DNA from: Reyranella sp.
GTDB taxonomy: Bacteria > Pseudomonadota > Alphaproteobacteria > Reyranellales > Reyranellaceae
Length of the DNA: 64,000 nt
Assembly (NCBI GenBank): GCA_021732285.1
Contig: JAKFVH010000009.1
Location: forward strand, 28,309 to 92,308
Direction: 5' to 3'
Shown here: positions 32,637 through 41,127 of the stretch, piece after piece
Position numbering within the stretch: position 1 is the stretch's first letter
How the letters are laid out: each line of letters starts with the position of its first letter
Notes under the pieces: model-generated
Told to the model about the DNA's origin: nothing
Databases searched by the model: none
The model's input: only the letters and a program-made list of their open reading frames with translations
Program-made: the position numbers and the translations under genes

Positions 32637-33224
32637 CTAAGATTTAAGCACTTTTGCGTAAGTCACCATTTCCCGGGCGACTTCGCCGATCCGCTTATTC
32701 TGATCCATGGCGAGCTTGCGCAGGAGCTTGTAGGCGGCGTCCTCGCTGAGGCCCTTCTGCTCCATCAGAAGACCCTTGGCGCGCTCTACCGTCTTGCGCT
32801 CGACCAGGGACAAGCGGGCGCGGTCGAGCTCCTCGCGCATGGAGTGGTAGCGATTGAAGTGGGCGACGGCGACGTCGACGACCGGACGTACACGGTCCTG
32901 CGCCAGCCCTTTCACCACATAGGCCGAAACGCCTGCATCCATTGCGGCCGCAATGGTCGCGGGATCGGAATGGTCGACGAACAGCGCGATCGGCCGCGGC
33001 ATGAGATCGGTCGTGCGCCGCATGTCCTCGATAGTGTCGCGGCTGGGGCTGTCGATGCTGACGACCACGACGTCGGGCTCGAGCTCGCGCACGCGGGCAA
33101 TGAGATCCTGCGTACCTTCGAGACGCGCCAGCAGGCGATAGCCCGCGGCCGCCAGGCCCGTCTCCACGATTTCGGCGCGGGCGGGATTGTCGTCGATCAG
33201 CAGGACGGAGAGTGGCTTGGTCAC
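32637..33224 (-). CDS. nasT: NasT, ANTAR-domain response regulator/antiterminator
   Basis: The 195-residue protein has a receiver-like N-terminal domain (LSVLLIDDNPARAEIVE; about residues 5-120) and a C-terminal ANTAR RNA-binding domain (about 130-190, VERKTVERAKGLLMEQKGLS, then EDAAYKLLRKLAMDQNKRIG). NasT proteins bind paired hexaloop hairpins and stop a terminator from forming; exactly such a leader lies 160 bases downstream. The start is GTG at 33224 with a weak ribosome site, 45 bases after the kinase gene. It is outside the operon it controls, unlike its partner NasS. Confidence 0.94.
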   Translation of the reverse strand: MTKPLSVLLIDDNPARAEIVETGLAAAGYRLLARLEGTQDLIARVRELEPDVVVVSIDSPSRDTIEDMRRTTDLMPRPIALFVDHSDPATIAAAMDAGVSAYVVKGLAQDRVRPVVDVAVAHFNRYHSMREELDRARLSLVERKTVERAKGLLMEQKGLSEDAAYKLLRKLAMDQNKRIGEVAREMVTYAKVLKS

Positions 33225-33269
33225 GGTTGGCTCGCTGCAGCGCTGGGGCGCAACAACCGTGCCAGCCGG

Positions 33270-35159
33270 TCAAGGCGTTGTTTCTACTGACTTTCCATCT
33301 TCCCAACGGCCCGATTGGACCTTGCCGTCGGCACTTGTGACCTGCCCATAGCCGTTGCGCTTGCCGCCGCGGAAGCCACCTTCGTAGCGCTGGTCGCCCA
33401 CGGTCTCGACGCCCGGGCCCTCCAGCAGGTCGGCGCGGAACTCACCCGACTGGACGGTCGCGGGCTCGCCGAGCGTGCGGCGCACGCCGAGGCCTTCCAG
33501 TCGGCCTGCGACGAAATTGCCCTCGGCGCGATCGACGCCGGGCTTCTCGCGCGACCCCAGTCCGCTTGCCTGGCCGTCGCGCCACTGGCCGGCATAGCGC
33601 GTGTCGTCGGCGAAGCGCACGGTGCCGAGGCCGTTCAGGCGATCGTCCTGGAAGTCGCCGGCCTGACGCTCGCCGTTGCTGAGCTCGACGACGCCCAGAC
33701 CCTGGCGCTTGCCGTCGCTCACTTGGCCGACATAGCTCACGCCGTCATTGCTGAGCCGCTCGGCGTTCGGCAGATCCGGCCGCGCGGCGCGCGCAGCGAC
33801 GATGCGTGCCTCCCCAGCCATGGCGCGCGCGGCCCGGGCAGCTTCGTCGGCGCGTTCCAGCACCGCCTTCGCCGGCACGGCCGCGCGGGCGGCCTGGTCG
33901 ATCAAGGCTTGCTTGGACGTATCCGGCGCCGGTGCGGGTGCGGGAGCAGGCCGCGTCACCGGCGGCGTCGGCGTGGGCGTGGGTTGCGATGGCTGTGGCG
34001 TGGGCGCAGGCACCGGCGGCGTGACCGGCTGTGCGACCTCGACCGGACGCGGCGTGCTGGAGAACAGCGCCTGCAGCTCGGGCCTGAACCGCCGCTCCAA
34101 GACCGTTCCGGCGATGACGATCAGCAGGATGACGACCCATGGCCTCATGCGTCGCCGCCATGACCGGCGCGGCGGTTCCGACGGTGCGACCTCCGGCGGC
34201 TCCGCCTCGCGCCTCGCGCCGCCGAGACGCGGCGTGGCACCGGCGCTGCCCAGCCGTTGCGTCGGCGCGTCGGCGACACGGGCAATCGAACGGCCGAACA
34301 AGGTGGCCCATTCCTCGACGGTCTGCGGCCGGTCGGTCGGCACGAAGGCCAGCGCCCGATCGATCGCGCCGAGAAACGCCGACTCGAAGCGGCCGGCCTG
34401 CGTGATCGAGAGCGGACGATAGGGGTCCGTGCCGACGCGCGCGGCGGCGTCGGGCGGCGGTTGTCCGGCGATGGCGTGATGGAGCACGGCGGCGGCGGAG
34501 TAGATGTCGCTCCACGGGCCCTGATTGCCGTCGAGCGCGTATTGCTCGATCGGCGCATATTGCGGCGTGAGCACGCCGGTCAGCGTGCGCGATCGTTCGC
34601 CCATCGCCTGGCGCGCCGCGCCGAAGTCGATCAGCACGGGAATGCCGTCGCGACGGATGATGATGTTGGACGGTTTGATGTCGCGATGCAGGAAGCCCTG
34701 GGCGTGCACGGCGCTCAGCCCGCCGATCAACCCGTCGGCCAGGCGCTGCACGTCGTCGGTCGCCAGGCGCCCCTCGGGCTGGCGCAGCAGCTCGCCCACG
34801 CTCTTGCCGTCCTCGAACTCCATGACGGTGTAGGCCGTGCCGTTGGCCTCGAAGTAGCGCAGCACCGGCACGATGTGCAGATGGCGGAAGCGGGCGAGTG
34901 CCCGCGCCTCGTCGAGGAAGCGCTCGCGGCCCCAGGCGAAATCCTCGGCGAAGCGCGCGCCGCGCGGCACCACGTTGCCGTCGCCGCCGCGCACGGCGAA
35001 CTCGACCGGCAGGTACTCCTTGATGGCGACGAACTTGGCGAGCTGGGTGTCGAAGGCGCGATAGGTGATGCCGAAGCCGCCATGGCCGATCACGGCATCG
35101 AGCCGATAGTCGCCGAGCCGTGTGCCGGGGGTCAGGGCCTGGACGTTATCGGAGGACAT
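33270..35159 (-). CDS. Membrane Ser/Thr protein kinase with C-terminal MORN repeats
   Basis: This is a 629-residue protein. The kinase domain spans about 17-290, with IGHGGFG, Lys47 in VAIKEYLP, HRDIKPSN (Asp160) and the metal-binding DFG at 178-180, so all catalytic residues are present. A basic stretch (RRSWRRRMRP) leads to one membrane helix (341-354, WVVILLIVIAGTVL). A Pro/Thr-rich spacer (about 370-425), an Ala-rich helical part and then MORN-type repeats (about 480-629; YVGQVSDGKRQGLGVVEL, YEGGFRGGKRNGYGQV) follow. The topology would put MORN repeats in the periplasm. Targets are unknown. It lies between a small membrane-protein gene and nasT, all in one direction. Confidence 0.9.
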   Translation of the reverse strand: MSSDNVQALTPGTRLGDYRLDAVIGHGGFGITYRAFDTQLAKFVAIKEYLPVEFAVRGGDGNVVPRGARFAEDFAWGRERFLDEARALARFRHLHIVPVLRYFEANGTAYTVMEFEDGKSVGELLRQPEGRLATDDVQRLADGLIGGLSAVHAQGFLHRDIKPSNIIIRRDGIPVLIDFGAARQAMGERSRTLTGVLTPQYAPIEQYALDGNQGPWSDIYSAAAVLHHAIAGQPPPDAAARVGTDPYRPLSITQAGRFESAFLGAIDRALAFVPTDRPQTVEEWATLFGRSIARVADAPTQRLGSAGATPRLGGARREAEPPEVAPSEPPRRSWRRRMRPWVVILLIVIAGTVLERRFRPELQALFSSTPRPVEVAQPVTPPVPAPTPQPSQPTPTPTPPVTRPAPAPAPAPDTSKQALIDQAARAAVPAKAVLERADEAARAARAMAGEARIVAARAARPDLPNAERLSNDGVSYVGQVSDGKRQGLGVVELSNGERQAGDFQDDRLNGLGTVRFADDTRYAGQWRDGQASGLGSREKPGVDRAEGNFVAGRLEGLGVRRTLGEPATVQSGEFRADLLEGPGVETVGDQRYEGGFRGGKRNGYGQVTSADGKVQSGRWEDGKSVETTP

Positions 35160-35231
35160 CGATCGGGATATGGCACGCGCACCTCGCTCCTAGATGCGCG
35201 TTCCCGGGCGGGCGCACAAGCGCCCAACGAC

Positions 35232-35411
35232 TTATCGAGCGACGGCGGTGGTGACCGTCGTGCTGGAGATGCGGTTCAGACCGCCCTCACTGAATTGCGG
35301 CAGCAATTGCATGACCATGATGAACACGCACAGGCCGATGGCCGTGAGCATGGTTGCAGGTCGTGTGCGCAGAACAGGTGTCGGGCTCTTCGCCCGGCGG
35401 TCGTCCGACAT
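35232..35411 (-). CDS. Small single-span membrane protein, 59 residues
   Basis: An ATG at 35411 with a good AGAGGGG site 6 bases upstream opens a 59-residue frame ending at TAA 35232. It has a basic N-terminus (MSDDRRAKSPTPVLRTRPAT), one membrane helix (MLTAIGLCVFIMVMQLLPQF, residues 21-40) and a Ser/Thr-rich tail (RISSTTVTTAVAR). A promoter-like TTGAAT-17-TATGGT lies upstream. No family is recognised. It lies 72 bases before the kinase gene on the same strand and may be co-transcribed; a kinase partner or substrate role is only a guess. Confidence 0.62.
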   Translation of the reverse strand: MSDDRRAKSPTPVLRTRPATMLTAIGLCVFIMVMQLLPQFSEGGLNRISSTTVTTAVAR

Positions 35412-35484
35412 GACGGACCCCTCTGAAAAATTGCTTCGTCAAAACCACGGCCAGCAGCCCCGAATATTGGGCCAAGCCGTGAAG

Positions 35485-35513
35485 ACCATAAAACACAGGC
35501 TGATCCCATTCAA
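35485..35513 (-). promoter_or_regulatory. Sigma-70-like promoter for small membrane protein/kinase/nasT
   Basis: On the minus strand TTGAAT (35513-35508), a 17-base spacer and TATGGT (35490-35485) match the housekeeping promoter pattern, in an AT-rich patch unusual for this window. The predicted start is near 35478, about 67 bases before the small-protein ATG. Confidence 0.5.
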
Positions 35514-35544
35514 GAAAAATGTATCAATCACAACAAGTTAGAAC

Positions 35545-35562
35545 GTGAAATGACAATTTCAC
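35545..35562. promoter_or_regulatory. Inverted repeat GTGAAA-N6-TTTCAC, possible operator
   Basis: A perfect 6-base inverted repeat with a 6-base spacer lies in the AT-rich divergent region between the small membrane-protein gene and the SDR gene (gap 35412-35674). Its form fits a dimeric regulator site. The regulator is unknown. Confidence 0.4.
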
Positions 35563-35674
35563 TGGAACATACAATAGATCGCGGTCCAAGCCCTCGATGG
35601 CCACCTCTTATTGTCGCGGGCCCGGCTTCCAATATCTGTCGCGCCATTGCCGTGGAGGCAGAGTAGGATCGCTC

Positions 35675-36433
35675 ATGATGAATGCGTCGCCTCGTCTCGA
35701 CAACGCACGGACCCTGGTGCTGACCGGTGCAAGCCGCGGCATCGGCCATGCCACGGTGAAGAAATTCAGCGCCGGCGGCTGGCGGGTGATCACCGTATCA
35801 CGCCAGCCCTTCAGTGCGCTCTGCCCGTGGCCGGGCGGCGACAAGAACCATGTGCAGATCGACCTTGCCGATCCGAACGATGTCGGCCGCGGTATCGAAG
35901 AGATCCGCGACCGCCTGGGTGGCGGACGGCTCGATGCGCTGGTGAACAACGCCGCAATCTCGCCCAAGGACGAGACGGGCGGCCGCTTCGGCGCCATCGA
36001 CACGCCCTTCGACCTGTGGCGGCAGGTATTCAACGTCAATTTCTTCGCCCCGGTGGCGCTGGCGCGTGGCCTCATGCGCGAGCTGTCGGAAGCCCGCGGC
36101 TGCGTGGTCAACGTCACGTCGATCGCCGGCAGCCGCGTGCACCCCTTCGCCGGTTCCGCCTATGCGACGTCGAAGGCGGCGCTGGCCGCGCTGACGCGCG
36201 AGATGGCGCACGACTTTGGGCCGCGCGGCATTCGCGTCAACGCCATCGCGCCCGGCGAGATCGACACCTCGATCCTGTCGCCCGGCACCGAGAAGATCGT
36301 CGAGGAGCAGATCCCGATGCGCCGGCTGGGTACGCCCGATGAAGTGGCGGATGTCATCCACTTCCTGTGCGAGAAAGGCGCGAGCTATGTCAGCGGCGCC
36401 GAGATCCAGATCAACGGCGGCCAGCACGTGTAG
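35675..36433 (+). CDS. Short-chain dehydrogenase/reductase (SDR)
   Basis: The 252-residue classical SDR has the cofactor motif TGASRGIG, the NNAAIS strand, catalytic Ser in VTSIAGS and the YATSK active-site Tyr/Lys pair. The end VSGAEIQINGGQHV is typical. The ATG at 35675 was chosen because the Rossmann fold starts soon after; a longer upstream reading is not conserved. It is followed after 9 bases by the DUF1445 gene, which suggests one catabolic operon with DUF2848. The substrate is unknown; cofactor choice is not obvious from the sequence. Confidence 0.92.
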   Translation: MMNASPRLDNARTLVLTGASRGIGHATVKKFSAGGWRVITVSRQPFSALCPWPGGDKNHVQIDLADPNDVGRGIEEIRDRLGGGRLDALVNNAAISPKDETGGRFGAIDTPFDLWRQVFNVNFFAPVALARGLMRELSEARGCVVNVTSIAGSRVHPFAGSAYATSKAALAALTREMAHDFGPRGIRVNAIAPGEIDTSILSPGTEKIVEEQIPMRRLGTPDEVADVIHFLCEKGASYVSGAEIQINGGQHV

Positions 36434-36442
36434 GAGTAGCCG

Positions 36443-37243
36443 ATGGACACGATTACCAGCATCAAGGGCGAGACCGGACGCGACGCGCGTCGTCGAATCC
36501 GCGCAGGCGGCTTCCGGCAGCCGACCTCGGGCATGGCGCCAGGCTACGTGCAGGGCAACCTCGCGATCCTGCCCAAGGAGCTTGCCGCCGACTTCACGCG
36601 CTTCTGCGTGCTCAATCCCAAGCCCTGCCCGCTGCTCGGCCAGTCCGAGCCGGGCGATTGGCGCCTGCCGATGCTGGGCGAGGATCTCGACATCCGCACC
36701 GACATCCCGCGCTACCGCGTGTGGAAGAAGGGCGAGCTGATCGAGGAGGTCGATGACCTGAAGAAGGTGTGGCGCGACGATCTGGTGTCGTTCGTTCTGG
36801 GCTGCTCCTTCTCCTTCGAGGAGGCGCTGATCGACAATGGCCTGGAGATTCGCCACCAGAGCTGCGACGTGAACGTGCCGATGTACCGGACCAACATCCA
36901 GTGCACGCCGGCCGGTCCGTTCCACGGGCCGATGGTGGTGTCGATGCGCCCGTTCAAGCCGGCCGACGCGATCCGCGCCGTGCAGGTGACGACGCGCTTT
37001 CCCTCGGTGCACGGCGCGCCCGTGCATCTCGGCAAGCCCGAGCTTATAGGCATCAAGGACATCGCCAAGCCGGACTATGGCGACGCCGTGCCGGTGCGCG
37101 ACGATGAGCTGCCGGTGTTCTGGGCCTGCGGCGTCACCCCGCAATCGGTGGTGGTCACGGTGAAGCCCGAGTTCTGCATCACCCACGCGCCGGGCTACAT
37201 GCTGGTGACCGACCTTCTGAATTCGCAGCTCGCCGTCCTCTGA
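36443..37243 (+). CDS. DUF1445/D-glutamate cyclase-like putative hydro-lyase
   Basis: The 266-residue protein matches the DUF1445 (YcsI) family, annotated as putative hydro-lyases and related to mammalian D-glutamate cyclase. Typical blocks are [20 protein letters not shown], then [18 protein letters not shown] and the cysteine-bearing [24 protein letters not shown] and the C-terminal [13 protein letters not shown] are also hallmarks. The reaction here is unknown. Its stop overlaps the DUF2848 start by one base (TGATG), so the two are translated together; they are likely steps of one pathway. Confidence 0.88.
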   Translation: MDTITSIKGETGRDARRRIRAGGFRQPTSGMAPGYVQGNLAILPKELAADFTRFCVLNPKPCPLLGQSEPGDWRLPMLGEDLDIRTDIPRYRVWKKGELIEEVDDLKKVWRDDLVSFVLGCSFSFEEALIDNGLEIRHQSCDVNVPMYRTNIQCTPAGPFHGPMVVSMRPFKPADAIRAVQVTTRFPSVHGAPVHLGKPELIGIKDIAKPDYGDAVPVRDDELPVFWACGVTPQSVVVTVKPEFCITHAPGYMLVTDLLNSQLAVL

Positions 37244-37908
37244 TGGCGCGCGTCGAGCTCGACGGCCGCCCCTATGACATCGATGACTTGGTAATCGCCG
37301 GCTGGACCGGCCGCGATGTCGCGGCGCTGGAACATCATATCGAGGAGCTGAAGGCGATCGGCGTGCAGCCGCCCTCCAAGGTGCCGCTGTACTACCGCGT
37401 CGCGGCGAGTCTGTTGACGCAAGCCGAGGCCATCCAAGTGGTGGGCGACGACACGTCGGGCGAGGCCGAGCCGGTTCTGGTCGGCACGGCCGATCGGCTA
37501 TGGGTCACGGTCGGCGCCGACCATACCGACCGCAAGCTGGAAACCTACGGCGTCGCCCAGTCCAAGCAGGTCTGCGCCAAGGTGATCGGCCGCTCGGCCT
37601 GGCGCTTCGAGGAGGTCGAGCCGCACTGGGATCAGCTGATCCTGCGCAGCTTCATCGAGCAAGGCGGCAAGAAGGTCCCGTATCAAGAAGGCCTTTTGGC
37701 CAAGATCCGCGCGCCGCGGGACCTCGTCGCCGGCTGGCACAACGGCGACAAGCGCCTGCCGGCCGGCGTCGCCATGTTCTGCGGCACACTGCCGGCGATC
37801 GGCGGCATCCGGTCCTCGTCGCGCTTCGACATGGAGATCGAGGATCCGGTGCTGGGCCGCAAACTCGCGCACTCTTACATCGTGCAAACGTTACCCATCG
37901 TCTCCTGA
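37243..37908 (+). CDS. DUF2848 family protein
   Basis: The 221-residue protein resembles DUF2848, a cytoplasmic family with a fumarylacetoacetate-hydrolase-like fold. Conserved-looking blocks are LVIAGWTGRDVAALEHHIEE, then PPSKVPLYYRVAASLLTQ and FCGTLPAIGGIRSSSRFDME. Its function is unestablished. The start is fused to the DUF1445 stop (TGATG). The last 34 bases overlap the convergent alpha/beta-hydrolase gene. Confidence 0.78.
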   Translation: MARVELDGRPYDIDDLVIAGWTGRDVAALEHHIEELKAIGVQPPSKVPLYYRVAASLLTQAEAIQVVGDDTSGEAEPVLVGTADRLWVTVGADHTDRKLETYGVAQSKQVCAKVIGRSAWRFEEVEPHWDQLILRSFIEQGGKKVPYQEGLLAKIRAPRDLVAGWHNGDKRLPAGVAMFCGTLPAIGGIRSSSRFDMEIEDPVLGRKLAHSYIVQTLPIVS

Positions 37909-38714
37909 GCGACGAAGTCGACAACGGCACGCACGACGACGGGATCGGCCAGCAGACGATTGTGGCCAAGGCCGCGCGTGACCATCAGCTCGGCGCCCGG
38001 CAGGACGTGAGCAGTTCTGGCCGATTCGAGGACCGGGACCTGCCGATCGTTCTGGTCGTGGACCAGCAGCAGCGGCAAGTCGACCTTGCCGGCGATGCGG
38101 CTGACATCGAAGTCCGCTGCCGGCCGCCCGACATGCGCCTCGACCGAGGCGATGAACGCCTTCCTGCCGCGGTCAGAGAGGCCGACGGCGGAGGCGAAAC
38201 GATTTAGCTCACGCGTCAGCGACGACGGCGCGGAGATCAGCGCCACTCGGTTCGCACCACCGGTGTGGGCGACGGAATAAAGGCTCATCGCAGCGCCGAG
38301 CGAATGGCCGATCACGGCATGGACGGGCGCCAGCTGCGCCAAAGTACGTTCGATCGCGGCGATGAACTTCACGGCCGTCAGGTCGTCGCCGGCCGATTCT
38401 CCGTGAGCCGGTACGTCGAGGGCGACGGCGGCGAAGCCACGCTCGACCAGCGCCGCGACGATGGCCGCGAACTGCGCGCGGTTGCCTTCGAAGCCGTGGA
38501 CCAGCAGCACGCGTGGCCCCTCGCCCCAGCGCCAGGCGACAAGCCCGTCGCCGAGATCGATGCGCTGGTCGGCGAGCGGCAGCGACAGCAACGGCGGCGG
38601 CCGCACATGGCGGCGTGGGTTCAACATCATGCGGCGGAAGAACGGCGCCACCAGCGCGGGCGCGACATGGCTGGCGGCGGCAAGAGCGGCGATCGGCAGG
38701 GGAAGAGCGGGCAT
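37875..38714 (-). CDS. Alpha/beta-fold hydrolase
   Basis: The 279-residue hydrolase has the oxyanion region VLLVHGFEGNRAQF, nucleophile elbow GHSLGAAMS, acid loop LLLVHDQNDRQVPV and the final catalytic His in RGLGHNRLLADP. An N-terminal hydrophobic stretch (LPIAALAAASHVAPALVAPF) may anchor it to the membrane. The ATG at 38714 follows a TGGAG site; a longer frame upstream is not homologous. It is probably an esterase or lipase of unknown substrate. It converges on DUF2848 with a 34-base overlap and is divergent from the CaiB gene. Confidence 0.88.
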   Translation of the reverse strand: MPALPLPIAALAAASHVAPALVAPFFRRMMLNPRRHVRPPPLLSLPLADQRIDLGDGLVAWRWGEGPRVLLVHGFEGNRAQFAAIVAALVERGFAAVALDVPAHGESAGDDLTAVKFIAAIERTLAQLAPVHAVIGHSLGAAMSLYSVAHTGGANRVALISAPSSLTRELNRFASAVGLSDRGRKAFIASVEAHVGRPAADFDVSRIAGKVDLPLLLVHDQNDRQVPVLESARTAHVLPGAELMVTRGLGHNRLLADPVVVRAVVDFVAQETMGNVCTM

Positions 38715-38731
38715 GCCAGAGCTCCAGTTAA

Positions 38732-38867
38732 GTGCAATTGCACCTAATTGGGCTGCAACGAGGCTCCGCTCAAACGAAGAAGTCTGCGCGTTTACGTAAC
38801 TTTTCTTCATGCGCATGGCTTCCCTGCAGGTCGGACCTTGCTCGACCGCCGCCGGTAAACGTACGTT
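38732..38867. promoter_or_regulatory. Divergent control region with two short palindromes
   Basis: Between the hydrolase start (38714) and the CaiB start (38892) there are two perfect short palindromes: GTGCAATTGCAC at 38732-38743 (near-palindromic over 18 bases) and AACGTACGTT at 38858-38867. The first is close to the hydrolase start, the second about 25 bases before the CaiB start. Either could be an operator. No regulator gene is adjacent. Confidence 0.35.
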
Positions 38868-38891
38868 CAGCGGACCGGGAGGAGCGGGTTC

Positions 38892-40091
38892 ATGATCAAA
38901 GGCGCGTACGACGGCATCACCGTGCTCGACTTCACGCAGGGCGTGGCCGGGCCGCATGCCACGATGCTGCTGGCGCTGCACGGTGCGGACGTCATCAAGA
39001 TCGAGCCGCCCGAGGGCGATTGGGGCCGCGCGCTGGGCGAGCTCAAGGGCGATCACTGCGCCCACTCCGTCGCCTTCAACCGCGGCAAGCGCTCGATCGC
39101 ACTCGACCTCAAGTCGGCCGACGGCAAGGCCGTGGTGAACAAGCTGATGGCCAAGGCCAACGTCGTCATCGAAAGTTTCAGGCCGGGCGTGATCGCGCGG
39201 CTGGGCTTCGGCTACGAGGACGCCAGGAAGGTCAATCCCAAGGTCGTCTACTGCTCGGTGTCGGGCTTCGGCCAGACCGGGCCCTACAGCAAGCGGCCGA
39301 CCGTCGACGGGCTGATCCAGGCGTTCAGCGGCATGATGGTGATGAACCGCATGCCCGACGGCACGCCGTGGCGTCAGGGCATGATCGCCGTCGACGTCAC
39401 GACCGGCCTCTACACCTTCCAGGCGCTGGCGCCGGCGCTGATGCGCCAGCTGCGCTACGGCGAGGGCAGCTACATCGATTCCAGCCTGATGAAGGCGGCG
39501 GCGGCCTATCAAGGCGCCAAGCTGATGGAATGGGTGTTTTCCAACGGCACGCCGCCGCCGCTCTACATGCCGGCCGGCAGCTACAAGACCGCCAACGGCT
39601 ACATCATGCTGAGCGCCATGCGGCCGCACCATTTCCAGGCCCTGTTCGAGCTGATCGGCCGCAAGGACATCGCCGACGATCCCGAGCTGCAGGGCCACGA
39701 GGCGCGCATCCGCAACGCCCCGCGCATCATCAAGGCGCTGCAGGAAACCATGCCGTCGAAGACCACCGAGGAATGGATCGCGCTGCTGCAGCCCAAGGAA
39801 GTGTTCTGCGAGCGGGTCAACAACTACACCGACTACCTCGAGCACCCGCACGTCAAGGAATCGGGCGCCATCGACTGGATCGAGCAGGACGGCTTCGGCC
39901 GCATGCCGGTCGCCAACATCCCGGGCCTGCCACCGGCCTCCGAGCACGATGCCCAGCAGCACGCGCCGCACACCGGCGAGAACGGCCCGGAGATCCTGGA
40001 GGAGCTGGGCTACAGCGCCAACGAGATCGACGCCATGTTCTCGTGCGGCGGCGTGCGTGCGCCGGTGCCGTTGGCGAAGGCTGCCGATTAG
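38892..40091 (+). CDS. CaiB/BaiF family III CoA-transferase
   Basis: The 399-residue enzyme has the family's N-terminal block GITVLDFTQGVAGPHATMLL, then GADVIKIEPPEGD and the SIALDLKSADGK segment. Asp139 in RPTVDGLIQAFSGMM fits the catalytic position. CSVSGFGQTGPY and the C-terminal PEILEELGYSANEIDAM are typical. The ATG at 38892 follows GGGAGGAGCGGG. It differs clearly from the family member at 708, so the two act on different acids. It converges on the racemase-family gene, with a palindromic hairpin between them. Confidence 0.92.
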   Translation: MIKGAYDGITVLDFTQGVAGPHATMLLALHGADVIKIEPPEGDWGRALGELKGDHCAHSVAFNRGKRSIALDLKSADGKAVVNKLMAKANVVIESFRPGVIARLGFGYEDARKVNPKVVYCSVSGFGQTGPYSKRPTVDGLIQAFSGMMVMNRMPDGTPWRQGMIAVDVTTGLYTFQALAPALMRQLRYGEGSYIDSSLMKAAAAYQGAKLMEWVFSNGTPPPLYMPAGSYKTANGYIMLSAMRPHHFQALFELIGRKDIADDPELQGHEARIRNAPRIIKALQETMPSKTTEEWIALLQPKEVFCERVNNYTDYLEHPHVKESGAIDWIEQDGFGRMPVANIPGLPPASEHDAQQHAPHTGENGPEILEELGYSANEIDAMFSCGGVRAPVPLAKAAD

Positions 40092-40098
40092 CTCATAC

Positions 40099-40126
40099 GG
40101 ACCGCGGGCCTAAAGGCCCGCGGTCC
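40099..40126. repeat. Perfect hairpin between convergent genes
   Basis: GGACCGCGGGCC-TAAA-GGCCCGCGGTCC is a perfect 12-base stem in the 35-base gap between convergent genes. It uses the same GGACCGCG outer arm as the larger palindromes at 54245, 56762 and 61330, so it may be their minimal form. It could act as a two-way terminator, though no U-run follows. Confidence 0.85.
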
Positions 40127-41125
40127 TTAGACCTGAAATCCGTGCGCGAAGGGATCGCGGTCGTCGACGAAGATGGTGTTGATGCCGTGCTGGCGCGCCC
40201 AGCCGGCGATCGAGGGCACGATGGCGTCGTGATTGCCGACGCGCGCTGAGCCTTCGACGCGGCCGTCGAACAACGAGCCGATGATGCTCTCGTGGACGAA
40301 GTCGTCGCCCGTCGAAAGCTTGCCGTGTGCCGCGAGCTGGGCCATGCGCGCCGAGGTGCCGGTACCGCAGGGGGAGCGGTCGATCGCCTTGTCGCCGTAG
40401 AACACCGCGTTGCGGGCATGGGCGCGCGCATCACGTGGCTTGCCCGTCCACATGACGTGGCTCACGCCCTTGATGGTCGGGTTCTCCGGATGCACCGGAT
40501 GGATCTTGTCGTTGAGCAGGCGGCGCACGATCGGCGAAAGCCGCAGCACGTCGCCCGCCGACATCGATTCGAGGCCGGCAAAATTCTTCTGCGGCTCAAG
40601 GATCGCATAGAAGTTGCCGCCATAGGAGATGTCGAACACCAGCTCGCCCATGCCCGGCACGTCGACGGCGATCTCGCTCGCCGCCAGATACGAGGCGACG
40701 TTGGTGATGCGGACGCTTTCGACGAAGCGGCCCTGCTGCTCGTAGCGCGCCACAACGCGGCCGGCCGGCGCGTCTATGTTGAGCGTGCCCGGAGTCGCCG
40801 GCGCGACCAGCCCGTTTTCGACCGCCATGGTGACGGTGCCGATCGTGCCGTGGCCGCACATCGGCAGGCAGCCGCTCACCTCGATGAACAGGATGCCGAC
40901 GTCGCAGTCGTCGCGGGTCGGCGGATAGAGCATCGAGCCCGACATCACGTCGTGGCCGCGCGGCTCGAACATCAGCGCCTTGCGGATCCAGTCGTGATTG
41001 GCGAGGAAATCGAGCCGCCGCTCGCTCATGGTGGCGCCTTTGAGCAAGGGCGCGCCACCCGACACCAGCCGCACCGGATTGCCGCAGGTATGGCCATCGA
41101 GACAGGAGAAGGTATGGACCGACAT
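40127..41125 (-). CDS. Proline racemase family, probable 4-hydroxyproline 2-epimerase
   Basis: The 332-residue protein has both catalytic cysteines of the racemase/epimerase branch: Cys90 in LPMCGHGTIG and Cys253 in DRSPCGTGTSAR. (The related dehydratases carry Thr at the first site.) The opening TFSCLDGHTCGNPVRLV is typical of 4-hydroxyproline 2-epimerases. The reaction would turn trans-4-hydroxy-L-proline into cis-4-hydroxy-D-proline for catabolism. The ATG at 41125 lies 2 bases after the P-loop kinase gene on the same strand. No hydroxyproline oxidase is next to it. A proline racemase activity is the alternative. Confidence 0.85.
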   Translation of the reverse strand: MSVHTFSCLDGHTCGNPVRLVSGGAPLLKGATMSERRLDFLANHDWIRKALMFEPRGHDVMSGSMLYPPTRDDCDVGILFIEVSGCLPMCGHGTIGTVTMAVENGLVAPATPGTLNIDAPAGRVVARYEQQGRFVESVRITNVASYLAASEIAVDVPGMGELVFDISYGGNFYAILEPQKNFAGLESMSAGDVLRLSPIVRRLLNDKIHPVHPENPTIKGVSHVMWTGKPRDARAHARNAVFYGDKAIDRSPCGTGTSARMAQLAAHGKLSTGDDFVHESIIGSLFDGRVEGSARVGNHDAIVPSIAGWARQHGINTIFVDDRDPFAHGFQV

Positions 41126-41127
41126 GT

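Noticed and set aside
33748-34422. Long frame on the plus strand opposite the kinase gene
   Set aside because: It is a GC-rich antisense shadow with no recognisable domain, while the kinase frame carries all catalytic motifs.
35194-35541. Plus-strand frame of 115 codons before the SDR gene
   Set aside because: It has no ribosome site and no domain, and overlaps the better-supported 59-residue membrane protein on the other strand.
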